Below are positions 45,561-55,129 of a DNA stretch of 64,000 nt, piece by piece (position 1 is the stretch's first letter; the number at the start of each line of letters is the position of its first letter). The position numbers and the translations under genes were made by a program. The notes under the pieces were generated by a model. The model did no database searches, was not told where the DNA came from, and saw only the letters and a program-made list of their open reading frames with translations. This stretch comes from Aristolochia californica (Eukaryota > Streptophyta > Magnoliopsida > Piperales > Aristolochiaceae), in assembly GCA_029961685.1 (NCBI GenBank), contig JARWKL010000005.1:11622164-11686163 (forward strand), given 5' to 3'.

Positions 45561-46499
45561 CTACTCGACCCGCTCTTCCACTATCATCTCTGTAAACATG
45601 ACCTTCTTACTTGGTGTATCCAACCATGAAGGAGCACGAAACTTCAATTCTGTAGGCAAGTCCGGGATTTCACTGAGGGCTTTGACCCAATCTCTTTCAA
45701 TAGCGTCTTTCATCATGAAATTCTCAAATGTCTTAGCAATTTGATCTATTGCATCAAAGAATCTTCTAGTGTCATCATTGGGCATTTTGGTTCTCTTTCT
45801 ACGACGACTTGAAGATGACCACTTATTTCTTTTAGATTGATTACCTAGAGACTCATCCATGCTTAATAATGGTGATGGAGTATCCCTAACTATATCAACA
45901 TCCTCTGGCTCATCCATCGGGACATGTTCCGATTCACGGATCACCTCATCGCCCTGATCTACAAAGGTTGCACCTCTTGACCCTACCGCTATTGTGTTTC
46001 CCGCCACCATAGCTAATTTGCCATACAGGGGGCAGCCTTCACATCTATACTTCTCAGCATCTTTATGCTCCTACAAGAATAAAACATCATTTAGACGTCT
46101 TGGAATAGAGTTATACTAACGCGGAAAACATAAAAAATATTTTATAGTATATCATGATTTACTGACCTTTATGTAGTCAAGTCATACAGAATTACATGCA
46201 GTAACTCATTGTTTGGTTGCATCCCAACCAAACCCACTAGTGTTGATACAACTCGTTACCGTTTGGTATGTTTTCTTCCATGCTCTTGTTCGATTCTTCA
46301 CCTGCTCAACAGTTTTTTTCAAGACTGCGTCTTCATTGAACTTATTTACACAATCCATGTATACCTCATGCTTCCACACCCCGTTAGGCAACTTATTCCC
46401 TAGATTGACCTGCTCGACCAAGAGATCGAGCCTTTTGCTATCATCATCGAATGTCCAAATATCATATGTTCGACCACTTGGTTGTCTTATTGCAGCCAC
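45561..46499 (-). pseudogene. PIF/Harbinger ORF1-like Myb/SANT protein, two exons
   Basis: Exon 1 (46,499-46,167) contains a Myb/SANT-like domain (LDLLVEQVNLGNKL, VKNRTRAWKKTYQ, SGFGWDATKQ). Two TGA codons follow before a plausible donor AAAG|GTCAGT at 46,166. An intron of about 96 nt ends in TTGTAG at 46,071. Exon 2 (46,070-45,561) starts EHKDAEKYRCEGCPLYGKL, then an acidic region, a basic putative nuclear signal (SSRRRKRTK) and a helical tail. In PIF/Harbinger elements this partner protein helps the transposase enter the nucleus and bind ends. Alternatively it could be a relative of host Myb/SANT genes, but the adjacent transposase favours the transposon. Confidence 0.7.
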
Positions 46500-46879
46500 G
46501 TATAATCTAAATCCGAGACAGTCCTTACGGAAAAAACTTTATCAGACAACCTTTACTCGTCACGGAAACACAAACCATACAAAAAATACCATGTGGTGGA
46601 TATGTATAATACCTGAATCTCCTCACCACATGGCAAAAACATTCCATAGCACTTCAATAATTCTCAACAACATTCTCACACATTTCAAAATTAATTAAAT
46701 TATTTTCACTACTGCCTATGCACTAAACAATGAGAATACACACACATCAAGTCCAAATTCACCGAAGACCCCTGGTAGAGCCCCATATAACTTCGCAGTC
46801 ACTATGAACTCTACCTCGTCAGTGATGGCGGACGGGTTTCGTTGGCTAATGGACGCCCGTGTAGGCGACTCAACCTTGT

Positions 46880-47430
46880 TTGAATTGGACTAAAAACCCT
46901 TAATGAAACCTAAACCATAACCATCAAACCCTAAAGTGAAACCCTAAACGCGAAACCATATATACCTCATGCTTCCATACCCAGTTAGGCAACTTGTTCC
47001 CTAAATTAACCAGCTCGACCAAGAGATTGAGCATTTTTCTATCGTCTTCGAAGGTCCAAATGTCATATGATCGACCACTTGGTTGCCTTCTTGCATCCAT
47101 GTATAATCTAAATCCGAGACGGTCCTCATGGAAAAAACTTTATCAAAAAACTTTTACCCGTCATGGAAACACAAACCATAAAAAAAAAACCTAAACCATC
47201 AAACCCTAAACCCTATCACCTACTAAACTCTAAACCCTAAACACTAATTCCAGAACTTAATACCTTAAAAGCCCTAAACCCTAAACCCTACACCCTAATT
47301 CCAAACCCTAAACCCAAAAAACCTTAAAAACCCTAAACCCCCTAAACCTTAAAAATCCTAATCCCTAAGATACCCTAAATCCTTAATCATAAACCCTAAA
47401 CCCTAATTATAGGACCCTTAAATACCGAGC
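46880..47430. repeat. Degenerate interstitial telomere-like repeats (CCCTAAA)
   Basis: Scattered one to three perfect CCCTAAA units (for example near 47,205, 47,275 and 47,330) in a C/A-biased tract, densest at 47,190-47,420 and also present around 46,890-46,960. Too short and degenerate to be a true telomere end. Confidence 0.8.
46950..47195 (-). pseudogene. Duplicated fragment of the Myb/SANT exon 1
   Basis: Second, diverged copy of 46,355-46,580 about 600 bp upstream on the minus strand. It reads DIWTFEDDRKMLNLLVE and NLGNKLPNWVWKHEVYM and is then cut off. It ends in an A-rich run next to telomere-like repeats. Confidence 0.8.
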
Positions 47431-48180
47431 AGTAAACCCTAAAAACAATCCATACACGAATCAAGAATTTAGACTATAAATTGTAACCCTAAATCCCACA
47501 ATAATGCACAAATAACCCCTAATTAGGCACTGAAAATAAATTTAAATCAAATAAAACACTAATTTAATGAAAAAAAGTTAGGGTTTAGGCATACCTTCTA
47601 AAATTTGGGGAAAACCAAAGCCGAAGGGTGAAATCGATGCCTAATTGAAGTAAAAAGTAAGCAATCGATGCCCAAATGTCCAAAATCGAAGAAAATCGAA
47701 ATGGAAATGGGGAAATCGAATGAAATCGGAAGGTATTTTCGAGGGAAAGGAGAATAGCCAGAGAGAGAATGGAGTGGGAGGCCGAAAGGGAGAAGAGAGG
47801 GAGAAGACAAAGAAGAAAGGGAAGTCGGGAGGGATAAGAGAGAGAGAAGCGAGAGAGAGCGAGTCCGAGAGAAGAGAGGGAGTCACGGAGACGAGAGAGG
47901 GGGTGTGAGAGAGAGGGCGAAGCCGAGAGCAAACCAAGAGATGAGGCCAGACACGAGAGGGAGCTGAGACGGTGGCCAAAGACGAAAATCCGATCGATTT
48001 TATGGCAGCAGCGACATCGGGGGCGCAGGGAGACGAGAGAGGGAGTGCGGGAGAGAGGAAGAAAAAACGAGAAATGACGACGCGCAAGGGGGGGTGCGAG
48101 GAGAGAGAGGGGAAAAAGCCAGCGTCACGCATCCTTCAACTCAAAGAAGATCAAACAAGGCCTTCTTCGAGATGATCAAA
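47431..48180. other. GA-rich tract without supported gene
   Basis: From about 47,640 to 48,120 the plus strand is strongly purine-biased (gagagag runs), producing Ser/Leu/Pro-rich open frames on the minus strand that I regard as compositional. The segment catcgggggcgcagggaga (48,018) recurs in a shortened form at about 49,997. Confidence 0.6.
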
Positions 48181-49398
48181 ATTAAACCATGGAGATGAAG
48201 GACCCCTTCATCCCCTGCATCGAGATGAAGCTTCATCTGCGCTCCACTAACGACTTCAAGTGTTGAAGGGCGTTATGCGGTTGAAGATCATCTCGTCCTT
48301 CAAGTTGACTAATTTAATTTAATTCTTTCTGTTTATTAACAAATTTCTAATTCATCCAAAAGCCTCTTTCGATAGTCAATTGGAAATTATTCTTGTTCAT
48401 CATTTCACACAAGAGTATGCAAATTAATAAAGCAAGAAAGTAATAAGACTCATGATTTCAATACTACATAGGTTTATACAAGTCTTTCGATCTCTATATT
48501 TACCTATGCTAAAATATTCCAGATCTATCCTATAATTCCCTCTTTCGATAGCAAATCATAAGATTAACATCATCTAATTAATGGCCAATTAACTAGAAGC
48601 AATAAACTCAGAATAAATCAGATAAACAAAGAAAGAATTGTTTTAAATTAACATAAAAAATCAAGCATAATTTGGAACTAGATTACATCGTTTTCCTAAA
48701 ATAAATAAAATTTAGTTCATGCTAAAAATTAAATTCAACATAAACGAATTTTTTTGATTGAGAATAAATGAAGAAAAAATGACACTGAAAAAAATACGAA
48801 TCGCAAATGCCGCTCGTCCTCTGTTCCTGCGTCCTCGTAGTCGTCCTCTGTTCCAGCGTCCTCTCTCTCCCGCAGTCGCAGTTCTCCTTCAGAAACCACC
48901 GGAAAAAATTCCTCACCTCCGTCGCCGCTCGTCCTCCCGTCTGCGTCTTAAAAAACACCAGCGAAATATTCCCCTTAGTCCTTTTCTCCCGTCTCTGTTT
49001 TTCTCCCGTCTGCGACTTCCGTAAAATCCAAAATTCCGTAAAATCCCTCCGTTCTTTTTCATATCGGAGTCATCCAACCAGATTAATTCCCTTTTTCCGT
49101 TTTTCTCTCTGGATCGTATCTTCACTGCTGTTATCCATCGGGAGTCTCTGGTTTTTCGCCAAAGAATAAGGCGACGAGAAGTTTTGTTCTGTTCCGTGGA
49201 AGAAGAGTGTAGAATAATTGAGTTTTTCCTAAGTTAGGACTCTCAATTAATGAGCCGGGTAGCTCCTGTCCTGCCGAGACCTGGAATCGCCCGCGTCAGC
49301 GAAATGTTCCCGTCATGTATCCTTAAATTGCACCAATAAAATTTATATCTTTATTTTCTTCAAATCTAACATAACATTTAAATAACAACAATAAATTC
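48181..49398. other. Unassigned non-coding DNA
   Basis: Begins with GAAGATC/GATGAAG-rich sequence (to 48,300) that resembles 50,260-50,350. Then follow AT-rich DNA with two ctctttcgatag motifs (about 48,363 and 48,540) and a C/T-rich stretch (48,800-49,170). No convincing frame, LTR ends or RNA gene seen. Confidence 0.5.
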
Positions 49399-49469
49399 TA
49401 AAATCAATAAAAATAAATAAAATTAGATCAAGTTTTAAAGTAAAGAGGTGATAAAATATATTAAGTTAT

Positions 49470-49650
49470 GGGGGGGAGCAAAATCGCCGAGGGTTCAAAC
49501 CCTGGCGATCGCTTCATCCGGATGAAGGAAAATATGGGCGGAAACCAAATTTCGTCGCTTAAACCGTGGAGATGATTTTCGAAATCATCTTAAGTCTTCT
49601 AGATGACATGAATTCTGGTGCTCCACTAATGGGGGGTTAGTCCCCCAAAT
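49470..49650 (+). repeat. Poly-G multi-hairpin repeat, copy 1
   Basis: Starts with a 7-G run, then gcaaaatcgccgagggttca; ends ggggggttagtcccccaaat. About 98% like copies 2 and 3 beyond the G-tract. It is preceded by a ~70-bp AT-rich block (49,399-49,469) that is duplicated at 49,918-49,989. Confidence 0.9.
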
Positions 49651-49706
49651 TAAACCCTAAACCCTAAAATCAATGAAAATAAAAATGAAAATGAGAAAAA
49701 GAGCAA

Positions 49707-49903
49707 GGGGGGGGGGGGGGGGGGGGGGGGGCAAAATCGCCGAGGGTTCAAACCCTGGCGATCGCTTCATCCGGATGAAGGAAAATATGGGCGGAAACCA
49801 AATTCCGTCGCTTAAACCGTGGAGATGATTTTCGAAATCATCTTTAGTCTTCTAGATGACATGAATTCTGGTGCTCCACTAATGGGGGGTTAGTCCCCCA
49901 AAT
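49707..49903 (+). repeat. Poly-G multi-hairpin repeat, copy 2
   Basis: Starts with 25 consecutive Gs (49,707-49,731). It holds four inverted repeats: a bulged stem at 49,738-49,760; the perfect palindrome cttcatccggatgaag (49,765-49,780); gatgattttcgaaatcatc (49,824-49,842); and a terminal G/C hairpin tggggggttagtccccca (49,883-49,900). No reading frame of note. G-rich start and C-rich end could act as terminal inverted repeats of a MITE-like element. Confidence 0.9.
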
Positions 49904-50063
49904 AAAACCTTAAACCCTAAAATCAATGAAAATAAATAAAATTAGATCAAGTTTTAAAGTAAAGAGGTGATAAAATATATTAAATTATACAAGTCATCAT
50001 CGGGCGCAGGGAGATGAGAGGTGTGGGAGAGGGCGAAAAAAATGAAAATGAGAAAAAGAGCAA

Positions 50064-50256
50064 GGGGGGGGGGGGGGGGGGGGGCAAAATCGCCGAGGGT
50101 TCAAACCCTGGCGATCGCTTCATCCGGATGAAGGAAAATATGGGCGGAAACCAAATTCCGTCGCTTAAACCGTGGAGATGATTTTCGAAATCATCTTTAG
50201 TCTTCTAGATGACATGAATTCTGGTGCTCCACTAATGGGGGGTTAGTCCCCCAAAT
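50064..50256 (+). repeat. Poly-G multi-hairpin repeat, copy 3
   Basis: Starts with 21 Gs (50,064-50,084) and appears identical to copy 2 after the G-run. All four inverted repeats are kept. The leader aatgaaaatgagaaaaagag precedes both copies 2 and 3. Confidence 0.9.
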
Positions 50257-51013
50257 GGATTTTTGAAGATCAAGTTCATGTCCAACACGAAGATCATATC
50301 AGTCATGTACATGAAGATCATCTTCGCACTTGGTGTTAGTATTGACGACTTCATGTGCACTGGAAAACAACTTCCAGTATTAGTACCCCAATATGAGAAA
50401 AACATAAAAAACAAAAAAATCCCTAAACCCTTATAGTACACTTAATTACAACATAATCCTTAAACCCCAAATTAGGTAAAACAACCATTATTACTACACG
50501 AATAAGTTATTTAATGTATAATTAAATATATTAATATATGTATTAATTGAATTAGATATTTTATTATGCATTAATATGGTATTTACATGAGCCAATGAAA
50601 TATGCACATGATTAATTACAAATAATAAATAAATAACATTATAAATAACAAAAACGAAAGTAATACATTGAGTTATTAATTTATTAATAACATATGATAT
50701 ACTTTAACCTAAAAATAAATAATTTAAGAGAAAAAATTGATCTAATCATAACTTTAACAGACTATATATTTGTACATAATATATTTTATGTATTATTAAT
50801 TAATAATATATATCACAAAATTTAAAACCATTGGTTTAATTAACTATAGCAATCGGACAATTATGCCAAAATAATTTATCAAATATTTATTTTAACAATA
50901 TTTTAATTATGACTATTAAATCACTATTTTAATATATTAATTATAAAATAAAAATATTAAATAAATAAAAATAATTATTTTATAATTAAAATTTATAAAT
51001 TAATGATTTTTAT
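50257..51013. other. AT-rich spacer, no gene seen
   Basis: Short GAAGATCA-containing stretch to 50,350, then very AT-rich DNA (many TAAATA/ATTAAT runs) until the palindrome at 51,014. Confidence 0.6.
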
Positions 51014-51060
51014 GACGATAGTTTAATTTTTCCTAACTTAGGAAAAATTAAACCATCGTC
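51014..51060. repeat. 47-bp near-perfect palindrome
   Basis: Arms of 23 nt (51,014-51,036 and 51,038-51,060) are complementary with a single mismatch, around a one-base centre at 51,037. The arms carry gtttaatttttcctaa and its complement. A related half (gagtttttcctaagttagga) lies at 49,219. It marks a sharp change from AT-rich to GC-rich DNA. Confidence 0.95.
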
Positions 51061-51293
51061 GTCTTCCTCACTGGTGAGCCAGCGGGCAACGGCGACGGCG
51101 GCGAGCAACACCGATAGAGGCGACGCTTCGACAATACGCCGAGAGGGAGAAGAGAGGGAGGTCGAGAAGATTTGCAACAGATGCTCGACCTCCCGTGTAA
51201 ATTATTGAAGAACCACCGAACTCGGTGTCCTGCAAAAAAAAAAAAAAACAAAAGATTTGTGTTGAGTGACCTTCGCTCTCATGTCATCCAACT

Positions 51294-52200
51294 AAGAGCG
51301 TATTGAGTAGTTGGAGGGTGGGCTTCGTGAAGTGCAAGATGGGTTACACAAGATGGAGCTCGGCATGGCCGAAAGGCTGCGTCATGTGGAAGAAACTCTC
51401 AACTGACTCTTCAATATTTTGCTTGCAAACCAGGAGAACCCCATCCACAGTCACCATCACCGAGAAGGAAATGAGGGGGGACGGCTAGTGGTATCTTTCA
51501 AAATAGCAAAGCTTGAATTTCCTCGATTTTTAGGAGAAGATCCGACGGAGTGGTTCAATTGTGTGAACCAATTTTTTCAGTTCCAAAATACTTCTGAAGC
51601 CCAGAAAGTTTATTTGGCCTCATACAATTTGGAAGGAGAGGCCAACCAATGGTGGCAGTGGATCCGCAAGACATTCCAGGAAGAAGAACGCATTCTCTCG
51701 TGGACAAATTTTACAGACGAACTCTGGGCTCACTTTGGGCCATCATAGTGTGAAGATTTTGATCAAGCTCTTTCCAGAGTTAGTCAGGTCAGATCCCTTC
51801 ATGATTACCAAAAAGAGTTCGAGAAGTTAGGCCATCGAGTCCACGACTGGCCACAAAAGGCTCTTGTTGGCACTTTCATGGGAGGATTGAAACCCGAGAT
51901 TGACGAGGGAATTCGAATGTTCAAGCCCAAAACATTGAAAGAAGCCATTAGTCTAGCAAGAATGAAGGATGATCAACTTGCTAGACAGAGGAGGCCGGCA
52001 CCACCTACGTGAGCTCCCCTAGCTTTTCCCCCTACTCATCAAATAGAACCACCAATTCCTGATTAGCGACTTACTTGAGAAGAAATGCAGCGAAAACAAT
52101 CCCAAAACTTATGTTTCAATTGTAACGACCGTTGGTCTGTAGGACACAAATGTCAGGGGCCACAGATACTCATGTTGGAGGGTTCCGAGGATAGCGATGA
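51294..52200 (+). pseudogene. Ty3/gypsy chromovirus Gag remnant
   Basis: Frame-broken Gag. An N-terminal helix (MELGMAERLRHVEETL) ends at a TGA. Retrotrans_gag core at 51,480-51,990: LEFPRFLGEDPTEWF, ASYNLEGEANQWWQW, SRVSQVRSLHDYQKEF and GLKPEIDEGIRMF. A TAG within 51,745-51,750 follows LWAHFGPS. The knuckle CFNCNDRWSVGHKC (about 52,110-52,155) has the spacing typical of chromoviruses. Protease and the rest of pol are absent; similarity ends near 52,200. Confidence 0.9.
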
Positions 52201-52966
52201 CCTATTACTGCTTTGGATAAGGGTGTGTCTCCCTTGAAAGCGCCTCCTGCACTGCTTTGGGTAAGAGGAAACAATTGCTTTAGGCCTTCACATCGGTGGC
52301 TGTCAGTTTTTTTTCTAGAAGAGGGAAGCAAAGCAATACCCCTTTTCTTGGAAGTCCATTGTCATCTCCGCTCCTCTTCCTCTGCTATCTTACATGCCAT
52401 GTCTCGCAGGTCAAACAATCACTTGAATTCCGGGGGCTTGCAGGCCTTGATCACCAACTTCATGGTTTATTGGAGAGGTGTGCCGACTGGAGAGGGAGGT
52501 ATGTGGCTGTGACAATGAGAGTGAGAGTTAGAGACTGAGAGTGGGGATTGACGTTTAATATATAGTCAATGAGGTTTTGGGATGGTTCAGGATGTAACTA
52601 GGATTATGCGATTGTGTTAGTTTCCTGTTTTGATGTTTCCAAATTGAGATTCTTGAATTGTTATTCCAATTAGAATTGATGGTCTATTTGAATTTGAATT
52701 CGAATTCTACCAGCCTTCGTAAAGCGAAATTTCTTGTTTCTGTGTTCCTAAACTACCTACAAGTTAAGTTTCCAATTTGAGTTCAAAACGAATGAATTTT
52801 GTGCCATTTAATTTCCTATTTACCATTTTTACATTATGATGATAAAAGAGTTCATTCCTTTACCAAAATCATGTCGCATCCCAGAAACAAAATGCAACGT
52901 CTTCTCTGGGTCTTCCCCGTCCTCCTCTTCTCCCTTCTGTTCATAGCAGAAATTGGCATCATCCAC
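52201..52966. other. Unassigned region
   Basis: Contains frames of up to 99 codons without recognisable domains. The frame from 52,871 encodes a hydrophobic, signal-anchor-like stretch (LLWVFPVLLFSLLFIAEI) that runs directly into the AXS-like fragment. This could be chance or a captured 5' end. Confidence 0.4.
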
Positions 52967-53137
52967 GGAAACCCAATACACCCGATTTCCATATGCATGA
53001 TCGTTACTAGAGGCTTCATTGGATCACAACTCTATGAGAAGATCCTCTCTGAGACTCCTCACAAGATCCTCCTTATCAATGTCTATAATGACAAGATTAA
53101 GCATCTTCTGGCGCTCGATTGTCTTCCTTGTGCCGAT
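52967..53137 (+). pseudogene. UDP-apiose/UDP-xylose synthase (AXS) exon-1-like fragment
   Basis: About 57 codons resemble the N-terminus of plant AXS, the cytosolic NAD-dependent SDR enzyme that converts UDP-glucuronate to UDP-apiose and UDP-xylose. Visible: GNPIHPISICMI, then the dinucleotide-binding loop reading VTRGFIGSQL, in which the first glycines of GxxGxxG are lost; ETPHKILLINVYNDKIKHLL; and LPCAD. Similarity stops there and a copia LTR begins about 80 bp later. No catalytic Tyr-Lys region is present. The pieces upstream do not match the usual AXS start. Likely a dead gene fragment carried in by rearrangement or element capture. Confidence 0.7.
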
Positions 53138-53215
53138 TGTTGCCGGAGGTTGTTTTATTATTTTTAAAAATAAACATTTTGATGTAGAGCATGCTAGACC
53201 TTGTGCAAAAGAAAT

Positions 53216-53487
53216 TGAAAAATTATAAAATTGAAAGAAGATATAGTTATGGAAGACTCTCGTTAGGAGCATGCTCAACCCTGATCCTCTTAAATAACTT
53301 AAGTATTACAACTTTACCTTATTACACTTTAATTCACTCAACTCCTTATATCTCCCTCTATTCATATCCAAATTACATGAAGTTTGAAATATAGATAGAT
53401 CTAAACATGTAGAACAATATAAAACCAAAACTAGAGATCAAGCCTAATTTAAGAAGACAAAACTACTTTTCAACTATTTTTATAACA
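53216..53487 (-). mobile_element. 3' LTR of minus-strand copia element
   Basis: Matches the LTR at 57,610-57,917 in agttatggaa, aataacttaagt, catatccaaattacatgaa and tctaaacatgtagaacaata. It ends in aaca just before ctccccttcaag, the complement of a polypurine tract. Confidence 0.8.
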
Positions 53488-54030
53488 CTCCCCTTCAAGA
53501 TGGACATATATCCATAAGTTCCAACTTGTTACTGAAATATCCATATTCATGTTTATCCAAGGCTTTAGTATATACATCTTTAACTTGATCACCAAATCAA
53601 ACATAGGGAGTCACAATATCGTTTTGCATCACAGTATCTCAAATGAAGTAATTATCCACCTCAGTATACTTGGTTCTTTCATGAAAACTGGGTTTTGTGC
53701 AATGAATATGGTTGCCTGATTGTCAAATACATAGTCATCTACTATTCTCATTGTAGATTCAACTCTCTAACCACCAATTTAAACCACATCAATTCACTGA
53801 CTGTATGAGTCAAGGCACTTTACTCAGCTTTAACATAGGAGCGGACAACATCGTTTTGCTTTTAGCTCTTCTAGCTTATCAAATTACCTCCTAAGAACAC
53901 ACAAACCGACGGTACATTTTCTTCCAAATCTGGACCAAGCATAATTTGCATCCAAGAAAGCCTCTATTTCTAAATGATCATGGGGTCTAAAGAATAACAC
54001 CTTTCCTAGTGAAACATTGAAGTATCTAGT
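53488..54030 (-). pseudogene. Copia RNase H remnant
   Basis: Degenerate minus-strand sequence next to the polypurine tract. It carries the RNase H-region landmarks seen in the other copia copies, for example ttctttcatgaaaactgg (HERTK region) and tgattgtcaaa (DNQA region). Multiple stops. Confidence 0.7.
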
Positions 54031-54149
54031 TTAAAAAAAAGTACATGGGCATGTTGGTCCTTTTACCTTACCCTCATCTAATATCTTGATGTAATCTTGT
54101 TGCTTATGTTGAATTATGTCTATGATCCAATTTTTATGTATGTAAGACA

Positions 54150-55097
54150 TGTAGAATGAGAGATATACGAAGATTACGGTTTCACTGAAATGAGGGGGAT
54201 TATTGTAGTTTTTTTACACCCATTTAAGTACATAGGTTGGGGGTGATGGATGACTCCCAATGCAGCTTTCTTTTTAGAGCTTTTTCCTCCTCTTTCTCTC
54301 TCATTTTCTCTCCATCTCTCTCTTCTTACTTTTTTCATGATATAAGAGAGGTAGATCACTTATGGGAAGGTTTTTTCTCAAAAATTTTCATCCTTTGAAG
54401 CCAATGTTTACATAAAAGAAGGATCTTCACAGGTTTTTCACCTATTGGTTAGTTAAAATCCAATTTCTTTTTTATCTTTGTCATAAAACTTGGTTTATTG
54501 GTTCTATTGTTCCTAGGACAATTCTCTTTGTTTTAAATTGCCCAAAAAGGGATTTTTATGTTTGTTTAGGGATGTGCACCAACTCCTATTTTGCTCTTGC
54601 TGATGCCATCACCGGTTTATGCTGATATCAGCCCTACTTGTTGACTATTGGGGTTATTTGATTTGAATTTGAAGTTTATATTGTAATATGTGACTTTTTA
54701 AGTTCGCACATCATAGTAATTACCCTAACCCTGTTTCTGCTTGGTGCGGCCCACCAAGGTTGTTCATACAAAAGCTTTTGGAAGGTATAATTAATCTAAT
54801 TTGTGTTTATGTACAAGTATTATGGCTGATCTTGGTGAAGTATATACTCTATCTAAAGAAATTTATAGTTCTGATGGGAAGGATATTATTACTATTACAT
54901 TTGAAAAATTGAATGGTGATAATTATCTCAATTGGACCAAATCCGTTAAGATGTATTTAAAAGATAGGAAGCAGTTGAAGTTTTTTAGGGATGACCCTCC
55001 TATCCCTCGTGATGACAATTGGGAAGTAGAAGACAACCAAATTATGAATTGGATTGCCAAAGCTATGTGGTTATCTCCAGAAGCATTATATGCTTAA
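54150..55097 (+). pseudogene. Plus-strand copia fragment: LTR end, leader and Gag N-terminus
   Basis: An LTR-like 3' end (to about 54,334) is followed by a decayed primer-binding site (tgatataagagaggtagatc). The Gag N-terminus (ATG at 54,822) reads FEKLNGDNYLNWTKSVKMYL and FFRDDPPIPRDD, then stops at 55,095. The same motif (LNGQNYLRRSKSIHIYL, EDPPA) occurs on the minus strand at 57,118-56,894, so the two belong to one family. It lies inside the minus-strand copia remnant in opposite orientation. Confidence 0.78.
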
Positions 55098-55129
55098 GAG
55101 AACAATCTTTCAAGGATGTAGGAGTTATA

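Noticed and set aside
47585..48132. 163-codon Ser/Leu/Pro-rich minus frame
   Set aside because: It lies opposite a GAGA-rich tract, which yields long low-complexity open frames by chance.
49738..49760. Possible RNA polymerase III B-box or tRNA T-arm in the poly-G repeat (ggttcaaaccc)
   Set aside because: No A-box at the proper distance and the acceptor and other arms cannot be formed; the motif is better explained as one of four hairpins. Not called a SINE or tRNA.
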